Positions 8,705 to 17,711 are shown, numbered from the stretch's first letter. The stretch: DNA of 64,000 bases from CAVQCA01 sp963763115 (GCA_963763115.1 CAVXNM010000052.1:1-64000); one strand, 5' to 3'. Program-made: numbers and translations. The notes: generated by a model from the letters alone, not told the origin.

Positions 8705-10789
8705 GTGATTTCACGCTGGCGTGCAGGTGGTGCCCTGTTGCTGGGGCTGGTCCTGCTGACGGCGGACAATCCGGTTAGCCATGGTGTGGAGGAAATCATG
8801 CTCACGCTGGGGGACATCGAAGGCGCAGGCTGGTCGCTCGAAGGCGTGGAAGCCCGCCTTGCCTGGCTCGATGATCACGCTGCCGTCCTGCGACTGAAAG
8901 CGGCAAAGGCGCTGTTGCCCGAACCGCTGGGAAGTATCACCGACCTGCGCGGTGAATGCGCACAGGGGACGATCACTCCACAGAGAATCACCTGCCACGA
9001 GGGTGAGTTATGGTTTGGCCCGGGATACCTGGACGCGCAGCACCTGCGAATCGATTTTGACTACCGGGTTGATACCGGCCGCCTGGAACTGGCCGTGGAC
9101 AAGTTCAGTGTGGACGGCGGCCGTGTCGCCGCATCCATGGATCTGGATCGGGCAGGCTGGAAACTGACCGTGCAGGGAAATGCGCTGCAACTGGCCGCCG
9201 TATCGGCCCGGCTGACGGCGGCCGGCGTACTGATGGCACCCCTGTCGGGACCCGGTACGCTGGGGTTTACCGCTAAGCTGCAGGGCGAAGGTGCACGGCT
9301 GCGGACGGGGAAGCTGTCCGTCCGTTTGCAGTCGACGGAGTTCTCCGATGCCCAGGGCAGCCTCTCGGGCGTCAATCTCGGGCTGACGCTCGAGACCGGG
9401 GTGAACCGGGTCGCCGATCGATGGCGGATCACCGGCGGCCTCGACGGCAATCAGGGACAACTATATATCGATCCGGTATTCATCGATCTCGGGTTACAGC
9501 CGGTCCACGCCGCCGCGGAACTCGACTGGCAGCCCTCCACTGGACACCTTCAGGTTCGCTCATTCGATTACGAACAGCCGGGCAACGTCAGGTTGCACGC
9601 CGCGGGTCTTGTCGGTCTGGATCGGCCGGTCCGGCTGGAGGAGCTTTCCGTCGACATCACGGAGGGTCGCTTCCCCGGTCTGTACGACACCTATCTCCAA
9701 CCGTGGCTGAACGACACCGTGCTGGCTGATCTGCAGATGAGTGGAGCCGCAACGGCGGCTATCCGGTGGAAGCAGGGAAGGATTGCCGGCATCCGGCTGA
9801 ACCTCGACGATGTTACACTGGATGACCGGGAGGGCCGTTACGGTCTGGGCGGATTGCAGGGCCGTGTCGATTGGGCCGCGGAGGACGTGACACGGCATTC
9901 CGACCTGCAGTGGCGGAATGGTCATCTCTACCGGGTGCCGCTCGGTACGGGACAAATTGCCGCGGAATCGGCTGAGTCGAACTTGCGCCTGCGGGAACCC
10001 GCGCGCATCGGTGTGCTGGACGGCGAGTTGAGAATCGATGACTTCGAACTCGCTTTTCCCGCACAGGCACCCTGGGGCTGGCGCATCGACGGCATTCTGA
10101 CACCGGTATCCCTGCCCCGATTGTGCCAGTCACTGGGCTGGCCGGAATTCACCGGCGAGCTTTCCGGTGTCATTCCGAACGTGCATTACGCCGACGGAAG
10201 GCTCGAGGTCGGCGGCATGCTGCTGGTGAGGGCATTCGACGGTGATATCACCCTCGGCAACCTGCAACTTCTGCAGCCCTTGTCCACGGTCCCTCAGCTC
10301 CGGGTCGATGCGCGGGTGGACAACATCGATCTGGAAGCGCTGACCGGGGCCTTTTCCTTCGGCAGGATCGAGGGTCGTCTGGATGGCCGTGTCGATGGGC
10401 TGTATATGGAAGCCTGGCGTCCGGTCGCCTTCGATGCCTCCTTTGCCACCCCCGTGGACGACACTTCGCGTCATCGTATCAGCCAGACGGCGGTGGACAA
10501 CATTTCCAGCATCGGTGGTGGCGGCGTAGGCGGGGTTCTGTCGCGCAGCATGCTGCGCTTTTTTGACGATTTTCCTTACGACAAACTGGGCATCAGCTGC
10601 CGTCTGGAAAACGGGACCTGTGAAATGGGCGGCGTCGCGCCAGCCGCGAAGGGGTACTATATCGTCAAGGGCCGATTCTTGCCGCCACGGCTCGATGTCA
10701 TCGGTTATGCTGACCGCGTCAACTGGCGCAGCCTGATCGCGCAGCTCGTCGCGGTGACCCGGCGGCAGGGCGGCGGCGTCGCGCAATGA
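8705..10789 (+). CDS. YdbH/AsmA-like envelope protein, probable intermembrane lipid transport
   Basis: 694 residues from the GTG at 8705, four bases after the cysM stop; longer versions of the frame run backward inside cysM and are rejected. A hydrophobic N-terminal segment (about residues 7-17) anchors or exports the protein. The rest is a long series of beta-rich repeats (alternating polar and hydrophobic strands with LDGRVDGL and IDFDYRVDTGRLEL type turns), as in the AsmA/TamB/YdbH superfamily of bridge-like lipid transporters. The next gene encodes a DUF1318 (YdbL-like) lipoprotein, the usual partner of ydbH. Family assignment rests on repeat character and context rather than a diagnostic motif. 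Confidence 0.55.
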   Translation: MISRWRAGGALLLGLVLLTADNPVSHGVEEIMLTLGDIEGAGWSLEGVEARLAWLDDHAAVLRLKAAKALLPEPLGSITDLRGECAQGTITPQRITCHEGELWFGPGYLDAQHLRIDFDYRVDTGRLELAVDKFSVDGGRVAASMDLDRAGWKLTVQGNALQLAAVSARLTAAGVLMAPLSGPGTLGFTAKLQGEGARLRTGKLSVRLQSTEFSDAQGSLSGVNLGLTLETGVNRVADRWRITGGLDGNQGQLYIDPVFIDLGLQPVHAAAELDWQPSTGHLQVRSFDYEQPGNVRLHAAGLVGLDRPVRLEELSVDITEGRFPGLYDTYLQPWLNDTVLADLQMSGAATAAIRWKQGRIAGIRLNLDDVTLDDREGRYGLGGLQGRVDWAAEDVTRHSDLQWRNGHLYRVPLGTGQIAAESAESNLRLREPARIGVLDGELRIDDFELAFPAQAPWGWRIDGILTPVSLPRLCQSLGWPEFTGELSGVIPNVHYADGRLEVGGMLLVRAFDGDITLGNLQLLQPLSTVPQLRVDARVDNIDLEALTGAFSFGRIEGRLDGRVDGLYMEAWRPVAFDASFATPVDDTSRHRISQTAVDNISSIGGGGVGGVLSRSMLRFFDDFPYDKLGISCRLENGTCEMGGVAPAAKGYYIVKGRFLPPRLDVIGYADRVNWRSLIAQLVAVTRRQGGGVAQ

Positions 10790-10870
10790 GTCGGGGCCGG
10801 GATGGTGTTAACCTGTGCCGGTCAAGACCGTTAGTACACTTTTAACAAGGAGTTCATGTGCAAGTTGACA

Positions 10871-10950
10871 TACCAGTCCCGGATCGTCGACGGCATGTAA
10901 GTCGCCGTCGAGCCTGCAGGGATGTATTCACGGCGTATCAGGGACTGGTA
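10871..10950. repeat. Nested palindromic intergenic element
   Basis: A perfect 10-base inverted repeat (TACCAGTCCC at 10871-10880, GGGACTGGTA at 10941-10950) encloses a second perfect 8-base inverted repeat (TCGACGGC at 10887-10894, GCCGTCGA at 10904-10911). It also holds a small CCTGCAGG palindrome at 10913-10920. Such a structure can form a branched hairpin in RNA or single-stranded DNA and looks like a dispersed REP/MITE-type element. It lies where ynbE would be expected between ydbH-like and ydbL-like genes. A strong ribosome-binding-like AAGGAG precedes a 14-codon ORF (ATG 10855) and a 45-codon GTG frame across it; neither resembles a protein I know. Confidence 0.6.
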
Positions 10951-11004
10951 GATCTGCCTGCTTTCGTTCGGAATTTAAATTCCGTGGACAAATGAGGACA
11001 AGCG

Positions 11005-11598
11005 ATGCATACCCTGCGACTACCCATGACCCTGCCGCTGATGCTGTTCGCCGCGGCCTGTGTGACGATCAATGTGTATTTCCCCGCCGAAGCCGCGGAG
11101 AAGGCTGCTGATAGAATTATCCGTGACGTTTATGGCGTAGAGCCGGCGAAGGCAGCCGAACCGCACTCCCTTAATGAGATCCCCGCGGTTGTGCAGCCGG
11201 GGGGATACGCCCTGCTGGACTGGTTCATCCCGGTGGCGCACGCCGAGGCCGATCTCACGGTCAATACGCCGGCGATCCGACAGTTGCAGGCCGATATGGA
11301 GAAACGCCACAGGGACCTGGCACCTTATTACGCCTCGGGGGCGGTCGGCATGACGCGCAACGGCGAGATCGATGTCCGCGACCAGAAACTGGTGCCGCTG
11401 CAGGACCGGAACCAGGTGAAGAAACTGGTTGCCCGGGAAAACCAGGACCGCAGCGCCCTCTATGCCGAAATCGCGCGGGCCAACGGCCACCCGGAGTGGG
11501 AGTCGGACATACGCCAGACCTTTGCGCGGCGCTGGGTGGACAATGCACCGGGCGGTTGGTGGTACATGGATGCAGGTGGTGCCTGGAAGCAGAAATAA
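11005..11598 (+). CDS. DUF1318 (YdbL-like) lipoprotein
   Basis: 197 residues. The signal peptide ends in a lipobox-like LFAAAC, making C19 the probable lipidated Cys. The family signature TINVYFPAEAAEKAADRIIRDVYG follows directly. The C-terminal half (about residues 105-197, from YYASGAVGMTRNGEIDVR to the GWWYMDAGGAWKQK end) matches the YdbL/DUF1318 domain of E. coli. There is a lower-complexity insert of about 50 residues between them. The protein is expected in the periplasm next to the YdbH-like lipid-transport protein encoded upstream. No separate ynbE gene is visible. Confidence 0.8.
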   Translation: MHTLRLPMTLPLMLFAAACVTINVYFPAEAAEKAADRIIRDVYGVEPAKAAEPHSLNEIPAVVQPGGYALLDWFIPVAHAEADLTVNTPAIRQLQADMEKRHRDLAPYYASGAVGMTRNGEIDVRDQKLVPLQDRNQVKKLVARENQDRSALYAEIARANGHPEWESDIRQTFARRWVDNAPGGWWYMDAGGAWKQK

Positions 11599-11623
11599 CC
11601 GGCCTGTGGAACCCGGATGTTAC

Positions 11624-11764
11624 ACCGCAGACACGCAGAGAACGCAGGGGAAACAATTTCTATTGATGTAACTGCCCGGATGCACTATTGATGACGCCTG
11701 CATGATCGTCATGCGAATTGATGATGTTGGGTTCATCTTTAGTATTCTCTGCGTGTCTGCAGTG
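11624..11764. repeat. MITE-like element with long inverted ends
   Basis: Inverted ends CGCAGACACGCAGAGAA (near 11626-11642) and TTCTCTGCGTGTCTGC (11745-11760) flank about 100 bases with no gene. The whole unit fills the gap between the DUF1318 gene and the exonuclease gene. A related partial copy (GCGTCTCTGCGGTGAG) is seen near 51870 in another gap, so this is a dispersed sequence. It has no coding capacity. Confidence 0.55.
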
Positions 11765-11785
11765 AATTCTTGAACTATTCAATCT

Positions 11786-12562
11786 ATGAATCTGTTTGTA
11801 TTTGACATCGAAACGGTTCCCGACGTGGAGAACGGGCGGCGACTTTACGGGCTGGACGGGCTGGATGACCGGAATGCGGCGGCCGCGATGTTTCATCTCC
11901 GCTCGCAGGAAACCGGGGGGTCCGAATTCCTGCGTCATCATCTCCACCGCATTGTGGCGATCTCTGTCGTACTGCGTACGGCGGATCGCCTCAAGGTGTG
12001 GTCGCTGGGCGAGGTGGACGCAACAGAGGGTGAACTGCTCCGGCGATTTTTCGACGGAATTGAACGCTTCACTCCGACCCTGGTTTCCTGGAACGGTTCC
12101 GGGTTTGACCTGCCTGTCATTCATTATCGCAGTCTGTTGCACGGTATTCCCTCGCCGCGCTATTGGGATACCGGTAGCGATGACCGCGATTTCAAATGGA
12201 ACAACTACCTGAGCCGCTACCACGAACGCCATACCGACCTGATGGATGTTCTGTCCGGTTTTCAGCCCCGCGCGGTTGTGCGCCTCGACGAGATTGCCAC
12301 GATGCTGGGATTCCCCGGAAAGATGGGCATGAGTGGCGGGAAGGTATGGGACAGTTACCAGGCTGGCGACATCGGCGGTATCCGCGATTACTGCGAGACG
12401 GACGTGCTCAACACCTACCTGGTTTACCAGCGCTTCGAGCTGATCCGCGGCCGCCTGACGTCCGCGGACTACGCCCGTGAGTGCCGGCTGGTGCGTGAGG
12501 AACTGCAAAAAGCGGACAAGCCGCACCTGCAGGAATTCCTCGACGCCTGGCAGGTCGACTGA
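11786..12562 (+). CDS. PolB-like 3'-5' exonuclease (DEDD superfamily)
   Basis: 258 residues with all three exonuclease motifs. ExoI is FVFDIETVPD (residues 4-13), with the DxE metal ligands. ExoII is LVSWNGSGFDLPVI (near 98-111) and ExoIII is IRDYCETDVLNTY (near 198-210), with a Y-x3-D arrangement. This is the family of predicted 3'-5' exonucleases related to the proofreading domain of DNA polymerase B, without a polymerase. The substrate is unknown; a repair or RNA-trimming role is likely. It is followed by rlmD after 36 bases. Confidence 0.85.
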   Translation: MNLFVFDIETVPDVENGRRLYGLDGLDDRNAAAAMFHLRSQETGGSEFLRHHLHRIVAISVVLRTADRLKVWSLGEVDATEGELLRRFFDGIERFTPTLVSWNGSGFDLPVIHYRSLLHGIPSPRYWDTGSDDRDFKWNNYLSRYHERHTDLMDVLSGFQPRAVVRLDEIATMLGFPGKMGMSGGKVWDSYQAGDIGGIRDYCETDVLNTYLVYQRFELIRGRLTSADYARECRLVREELQKADKPHLQEFLDAWQVD

Positions 12563-12598
12563 ACCCCGGCGTTTCGCTGGATTCGTTTCCTTCGACTG

Positions 12599-13930
12599 AT
12601 GAGCAGACATCGACGTACTCCGCGCCTGCCTGACCCGGTGGAACGGGTTGGCGTGGAGTCACTCGGGCATGATGGTCGGGGAGTGGCGCATCTCGGTGGC
12701 AAGGCGGTCTTTATCGACGGCGCCCTGCCCGGCGAAACGGTAGCTATCGACTATCTGGCGACACATCGCAACTACGATGAAGCCCGGGTCCGGGCAGTGC
12801 ATGACCCGTCGCCGCACCGGGTGGAACCGAGATGCCCGCATTTCGGGGTATGTGGCGGCTGCAGCCTGCAGCACCTGGAGGCCGGGGCACAGATCAGGGC
12901 CAAGCAGCAGGTGCTGCTCGATAATCTGAGCCGCATCGGCAGGGTGGTCCCCGAAGAGGTATTGCCGCCGTTGCGCGGTCCGGTATGGGGTTACCGCGGC
13001 AAGGCGCGTCTCGGCATCAAGGATGTCATCAAGAAGGGGCGCGTGCTGGTCGGCTTCCGCGAGAAGCGCAGCGCTTATCTGTCTGACCTGCGGCGCTGCG
13101 AGGTGCTGCACCCGTCCGTCGGCGAGCAGATTACCGCCATTGCCGATCTGGTGGTCGGGCTGAAGGCGAGGTCGCGCATTCCCCAGGTCGAGGTGGCTGT
13201 GACCGATAGCGTCACGGCACTGGTCTTCCGGCACCTCGATCCACTGGATGAGGCGGACCTCGAAAGGCTGAAGGCGTTTGCCCGTGACCAGTATTTTCAT
13301 GTCTACCTGCAGCCGGGCGGACCGGACAGCGTGTGGTCGCTGTGGCCGGAGGACTCCACGCTGAGCTATGCCTTGCCGGCACAGGGCATCGAACTCGACT
13401 TCAGACCCACCGACTTTACCCAGATCAATAGCGCGATCAACCGGCTGATGGTGGAGCGTGTACTGCAGCTGCTGGAACCCGAAGGTTCACACCGCGTTCT
13501 CGACCTGTTCTGCGGGCTGGGCAATTTCACCCTGCCGCTGGCGCGCCATGCCGGCGAGGTGGTGGGGATGGAAGGAGACGCCGGGCTGGTTGCGCGGGCC
13601 CGCCACAATGCCGTTCGCAACGGTATCGGTAACGCGGTATTTCATGTCGCCGACCTGTCTGTGAGCCAGATCGAGGCGTCCTGGGCAAGGCAGACCTGCG
13701 AGCGCATCCTGCTGGATCCACCTCGCAGCGGCGCCGCGGCGGCGCTGGATATCGTGGGAAATATTCGGCCCGCACGTGTGGTCTACGTGTCCTGTCATTC
13801 CGGGTCACTGGCCCGCGATGCGGCCCGTCTGGTCGAGGATTTCGGTTACCGGCTGCTGGCGGCAGGCGTCATGGATATGTTTCCGCATACCGCGCATGTG
13901 GAATCGATTGCCCTGTTTGAAACTCCTTAG
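12599..13930 (+). CDS. rlmD: 23S rRNA (uracil-1939-C5)-methyltransferase
   Basis: 443 residues. An N-terminal TRAM domain (about 15-70) is followed by the [4Fe-4S] ligand cluster CPHFGVCGGCSLQHL (near 79-93), with the last Cys expected further on. A class I SAM fold has VLDLFCGLGNFTLPLA as its glycine-rich motif. The RILLDPPRSGAA motif and the nucleophile Cys in VYVSCHSGSLARD follow. These identify the RumA/RlmD family. cysM and rlmD are close neighbours in many gammaproteobacteria. The gene ends at a TAG, 26 bases before the broken IS5-like sequence. Confidence 0.93.
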   Translation: MSRHRRTPRLPDPVERVGVESLGHDGRGVAHLGGKAVFIDGALPGETVAIDYLATHRNYDEARVRAVHDPSPHRVEPRCPHFGVCGGCSLQHLEAGAQIRAKQQVLLDNLSRIGRVVPEEVLPPLRGPVWGYRGKARLGIKDVIKKGRVLVGFREKRSAYLSDLRRCEVLHPSVGEQITAIADLVVGLKARSRIPQVEVAVTDSVTALVFRHLDPLDEADLERLKAFARDQYFHVYLQPGGPDSVWSLWPEDSTLSYALPAQGIELDFRPTDFTQINSAINRLMVERVLQLLEPEGSHRVLDLFCGLGNFTLPLARHAGEVVGMEGDAGLVARARHNAVRNGIGNAVFHVADLSVSQIEASWARQTCERILLDPPRSGAAAALDIVGNIRPARVVYVSCHSGSLARDAARLVEDFGYRLLAAGVMDMFPHTAHVESIALFETP

Positions 13931-13956
13931 CATTCTGAGGCAGGCAACAAGCTTGA

Positions 13957-14256
13957 CTACACCTGCTCCCGGCTCATGTCAATGCCGACAAAGCGGCGTA
14001 CCGAGCGGAAACCATAGAGGGCATCCTCCGCTCCCGGATCAAACTGGTTGAACCAGTGCTGCAGGAAGTAGATACGCAGCATCCGCCCCAGCCCAACCGG
14101 CGGACGGCCATTACCCATCTTGGGATAGAACAGCTCAGTCCGTTGACACAGCCGATCCCACGGTACCACCGTGTCCATCTCGGCCAGAAACTGCTCCTGG
14201 CGCGTCGGTTTTCGGTAGCACTAAAAATCCCCAGCAGCAAAGGTCTTCTGTCTCAT
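13957..14256 (-). pseudogene. IS5-family transposase, N-terminal fragment with in-frame stop
   Basis: Reading down from an ATG at 14256, the frame gives MRQKTFAAGDF, a TAG stop, then CYRKPTRQEQF and MDTVVPWDRL. It continues through MGNGRPPVGLGRMLRIYFLQ to VRRFVGIDMSREQV and ends at a stop. This is the well-known N-terminal 95-100 residues of IS5-type transposases. The DDE catalytic core is missing altogether, so this is a relic cut off at its 3' end 26 bases from rlmD. It marks one edge of the accessory insert. Confidence 0.85.
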
Positions 14257-14445
14257 CGGTACCTGCCCTTTATAAACAAGTCGTGTAGTATCGCCGATGT
14301 TAGGACATAATTCAGTTGCCTTGATTCTACCGCCCGTGGAAATAGGGAACAAAGCCGATGAGTCCTAATGATGACACGTAGCATATGCACTTGCACTTAT
14401 GGCAATATTTATTCAGCCGCATTGACATAATATTTGTAAAGCACC

Positions 14446-14487
14446 CACCCTAAAAGGGGTGACCTTGTGATAACCCCAAAGGGGGTA
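14446..14487. promoter_or_regulatory. Twin 7-2-7 palindromes, operator-like
   Basis: CACCCTA-AA-AGGGGTG (14446-14461) and AACCCCA-AA-GGGGGTA (14472-14487) are two near-palindromes of the same design with centres 26 bases apart, just downstream of a TTGACA. The 7-2-7 layout resembles binding sites of NarL/LuxR-type response regulators. Being the only such pair I noticed, about 260-300 bases upstream of the dehydrogenase-like gene, they are candidate operators for it. The regulator is not in the window. Confidence 0.45.
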
Positions 14488-14679
14488 ATCTACTGTCAGG
14501 GGTAGTCACATCTGATCAGGCTTCTAGTCAGCTTGACTCTTGACAACATTTTTCTGGTGCTCTCATAAAAATGTGCCACTTATGCAAACTTGATAGTCAT
14601 TCGTTGAAAAAATCGAACGGAAAATCCTTACTGTTGCACACGGGCGCAAGCTCAAACCGGCAGAGCCTTCGCTCTCTGA

Positions 14680-14699
14680 CCACGTCCTAAGGACGTGGG
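14680..14699. repeat. Perfect hairpin of the IS200/IS605 end type
   Basis: CCACGTCC-TAA-GGACGTGG is an 8-base perfect stem with a 3-base loop, followed by GTTTCTAC. Subterminal hairpins of this form with a short single-stranded tail are typical of right ends of IS200/IS605 or TnpB-only elements. No TnpA or TnpB gene is attached, so it would be an end relic. A simple factor-independent regulatory hairpin is the alternative. Confidence 0.4.
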
Positions 14700-14744
14700 T
14701 TTCTACGCTGCACTAAAATAATTTTCTTTTTGAGATAAAGATTC

Positions 14745-17711
14745 GTGCGCCAACTGGTTGCATATTTGTTCTGTCGTTCCCTGATATCGCTCTGTATTAC
14801 GAGGTTTATTTTGTTGGCCGCGATATTACAGCCGTTGCTGGCGAATGGAGCCTACGGGCTAGATACGCCTGCGCCGGTGGGACCGTTTCTAAACGGCGTC
14901 TTCCCGACCCAGACTCCGAATGCCCCGGGCAGCAGTACCTGGACGGTGGTGCCGGCGTTCCCCGACGTCAAGGTGAACGATACCCTGGTGATCGTGCCCA
15001 ACCCGGCCAACAATCGCATGTACGTCGGTTCACGGGAAGGCGAAATCCGCTCTTTCGTGAACGACCAGGCTGTTGGTAGCAGTGATGTGTTTCTTGATCT
15101 GCGGGATCGCGTGGCAGCGGTGTGGGACGCAGGTCTTCTGGGCATGGTCTTTCACCCCGAGTTCGGGGTACCAGGCTCACCGTATCGCAATTTCTTCTAT
15201 GTGTATTACTCATCGAACTGTCGCATCGATGTTGCTGATACGACGCGTGTTGATCTGTCCACCTGCACGCCGTTCCCAACGGATGTAACCTGGGGGTATT
15301 TTGGCGCCTACCTGCGGTTGTCGCGTTTCTCGGTGGTGGACGGATCTCCGGTTGGTCATCCCGTCGTGGATCCCGATTCCGAATTCGTGATGCTGAATAT
15401 TCGCCTGTATAACAGCTCGCATTACGGTGGCGGCATGGCGTTTGGCAATCCCCTCACCATGGGAGACGATTACCTGTATCTGACCATCGGTGACCAGTTC
15501 CGCTACACCACCGCTCAGGATATCGCACAAACCCTCGAGGGGGGTACGTTCCGCCTCGATGTGAACATTATTGAAAACAAGGATGCCAGTTGGTCCTGTC
15601 GAGGGAGCAACCACAAACCCATCCGCACCTTCCCTGTGCCGGAACTTGTGGGGACGGGGGTCGCCCCCCTGATGGGGGAACATTTCACCGATGAGGTATC
15701 AGGACAGCGCTACTGCATCCCCCACGACAACCCATGGGTCGGCGAAGCCGGGGTCTTCGAGGAGTACAACAGTCTGGGACATCGCAATCCCCATCGACTA
15801 GCGATCGACAGCATCACCGGCAGGCTCTGGTCCGGAGAAGTCGGGGAAAACACGCACGAAGAGATCAATATAATACAAACCGGACATAATTACGGCTGGC
15901 CCTATCGGGAAGGATTGGCGGCGTTTATGGCCGAACCCGCCGGGTTTACCTACCGTGGCATTTTCACCGATCCCGTGATTGATTTTAACCGCTCGGACGC
16001 GGGCGCCATCATTGGTGGCTACGTGTATCGCGGCTCGACCTATCCTGAGTTGAGTGGTCGCTACATGGCCGGCGACTACGTAACCGGGAAGATCTGGGCC
16101 ATAACGCTGGATGAGTCGTCCCTGACCGCCACCAAGGAGGAGATCGCCTCCTTCACCTCCATTGGAAGGCTCGGCACCTGGGGCCAGGACAACAACGGCG
16201 AAGTCTACCTGGGCAACGTGGCCGCCCAGAACGACACACTCTACCAATTGCAGCGAGTGACCAACCCGATTCCCGATCCGCCATCCTTGCTGTCGCAAAC
16301 CTTCGCGTTCACCGATCTAGGCAACCTCCAGGCCGCGAACTTCTTCGTCCCCTACACGCTCAATGAACCGTTCTGGTCCGATGGCGCCCTCAAGAAGCGG
16401 TGGATTGCGCTGCCCAACGACGGCACGCGCGACACGCCGGCGGAGCAGATCGCCTTTTCCCCGACCTCCGACTGGGTCTACCCCGCCGGGACGGTTCTCA
16501 TGAAGCATTTCGAGCTGGCGCTCGATGACACGGATCCGAACAACACGACGCGACTGGAAACCCGTTTTCTAGTCCTCGGCAGCGACGGTCGATGGTATGG
16601 CGTAACGTATCACTGGCGGCCCGATCAGAGCGATGCCGACCTGCTGACAACGGCGCAGACCCAGGACTACCAGATCGTCACCGAAGGGGGCGGCTCCCGG
16701 TCCCAGACCTGGCTGTTCCCAGGTCGGGATCAGTGCCTGAGCTGTCACAGTCCGGGTGCGGGCGGCGCTGCCGGGCCCCGCACCCACCGGCTCAATGGCG
16801 ACTTCACATATCCCTCGACGGGGATCACCGACAACCAGCTCAGGACCTGGAACCACCTCGGCATGTTTACACCCGCGCTCGATGAGGCGGCCATCCCTGG
16901 TTACCTCAAATCCGCAGCCAAAGACGACCCCAATGCGTCTCTGGAACGACGTGCCCGCTCCTATCTCGATGTAAACTGTTCGTACTGCCACCGCCCAGGC
17001 ACAGGCAACCGCGCCTTTTTCGACATGCGCTTTACCACCCCGCTGGCGAGTCAGGGGCTGGTCTACGGTGCTGTGATCGACAATCTGGGAATTTCCGGCG
17101 CTTACCTCATCACGCCGGACGACACCTCCACATCGATTGTCTTCCATCGGGCGAATACCGCGAGTCCCTCCCCTACCGCCATGCCGCCGCTCGCTAAGTC
17201 GCTGGTGGATACCGCTGGCATGGCACTGCTGGTCGAGTGGATTCAGAGTATCGACCCAACATTATACGTCAATCGCGCCTTGAACCGTCCTGTGGCGGTC
17301 TCCTCAGTGGAGAACGCTGGCCTGTCAGCGGCTGCTGCGGTTGATGGTGATTCAGCCACTCGCTGGTCGAGTGCGTTTTCGGATCCGCAGTGGATTGCTG
17401 TCGATCTGGGGGCGGTGTATCCCATTAACCATGTGGTGCTGAACTGGGAGGTCGCCTACGGTAAGGCCTACAGAATTGAGGTTTCAACGGATGGCTCGCA
17501 CTGGAACCAGGTATTTTCCGAGACCAATGGTGACGGGGGTACTGACGACATTGTCTTTGGCACCACCAGCGCGCGCTATGTGCGCCTGTGGGGTACCGCG
17601 CGGGGCACGCCGTGGGGCTATTCGCTGTATGAGTTCGAGGTCTACGGCGCGACTGACAACGTCTCTCCCGTTGCTACGGGCACCTTGCAGTACGACCCTC
17701 CAGGGCGCTGA
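14745..17711 (+). CDS. Exported PQQ-type sugar dehydrogenase / dihaem / discoidin protein (5' part of a frameshifted gene)
   Basis: 988 residues from a GTG. An N-terminal hydrophobic signal segment (about 15-38) is followed by a glucose/sorbosone-dehydrogenase-like beta propeller (about 60-500), with VWDAGLLGMVFHPEFG, LGHRNPHRLAID and GHNYGWPYREG. Next comes a SO2930/TIGR03806-like region with two c-type haem motifs, CLSCH (C664) and CSYCH (C745). An F5/8-type C (discoidin) carbohydrate-binding domain covers about 845-970, with ATRWSSAFSDPQWIAVDLG. The frame then ends within an Ig/cadherin-like repeat (SPVATGTL), whose continuation plus an SGNH hydrolase is in the next frame. It would be a periplasmic or extracellular oxidoreductase handing electrons to c-type haem. 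Substrate unknown. Confidence 0.75.
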   Translation: MRQLVAYLFCRSLISLCITRFILLAAILQPLLANGAYGLDTPAPVGPFLNGVFPTQTPNAPGSSTWTVVPAFPDVKVNDTLVIVPNPANNRMYVGSREGEIRSFVNDQAVGSSDVFLDLRDRVAAVWDAGLLGMVFHPEFGVPGSPYRNFFYVYYSSNCRIDVADTTRVDLSTCTPFPTDVTWGYFGAYLRLSRFSVVDGSPVGHPVVDPDSEFVMLNIRLYNSSHYGGGMAFGNPLTMGDDYLYLTIGDQFRYTTAQDIAQTLEGGTFRLDVNIIENKDASWSCRGSNHKPIRTFPVPELVGTGVAPLMGEHFTDEVSGQRYCIPHDNPWVGEAGVFEEYNSLGHRNPHRLAIDSITGRLWSGEVGENTHEEINIIQTGHNYGWPYREGLAAFMAEPAGFTYRGIFTDPVIDFNRSDAGAIIGGYVYRGSTYPELSGRYMAGDYVTGKIWAITLDESSLTATKEEIASFTSIGRLGTWGQDNNGEVYLGNVAAQNDTLYQLQRVTNPIPDPPSLLSQTFAFTDLGNLQAANFFVPYTLNEPFWSDGALKKRWIALPNDGTRDTPAEQIAFSPTSDWVYPAGTVLMKHFELALDDTDPNNTTRLETRFLVLGSDGRWYGVTYHWRPDQSDADLLTTAQTQDYQIVTEGGGSRSQTWLFPGRDQCLSCHSPGAGGAAGPRTHRLNGDFTYPSTGITDNQLRTWNHLGMFTPALDEAAIPGYLKSAAKDDPNASLERRARSYLDVNCSYCHRPGTGNRAFFDMRFTTPLASQGLVYGAVIDNLGISGAYLITPDDTSTSIVFHRANTASPSPTAMPPLAKSLVDTAGMALLVEWIQSIDPTLYVNRALNRPVAVSSVENAGLSAAAAVDGDSATRWSSAFSDPQWIAVDLGAVYPINHVVLNWEVAYGKAYRIEVSTDGSHWNQVFSETNGDGGTDDIVFGTTSARYVRLWGTARGTPWGYSLYEFEVYGATDNVSPVATGTLQYDPPGR

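Larger units (their letters stand above)
14257..14744. other. Non-coding, AT-richer spacer upstream of the large exported protein
   Basis: About 490 bases without a gene and clearly richer in A+T than its surroundings. It holds two adjacent palindromes (14446-14487) and an IS200/605-type hairpin (14680-14699), listed separately. A promoter-like TTGACA lies near 14422. The rest shows no coding pattern. Confidence 0.5.

Noticed and set aside
10857..10994. 45-codon GTG frame in the palindromic element
   Set aside because: Composition follows the palindrome (Arg-rich, no signal, no family). The ribosome-binding-like site is noted, but coding is not supported.
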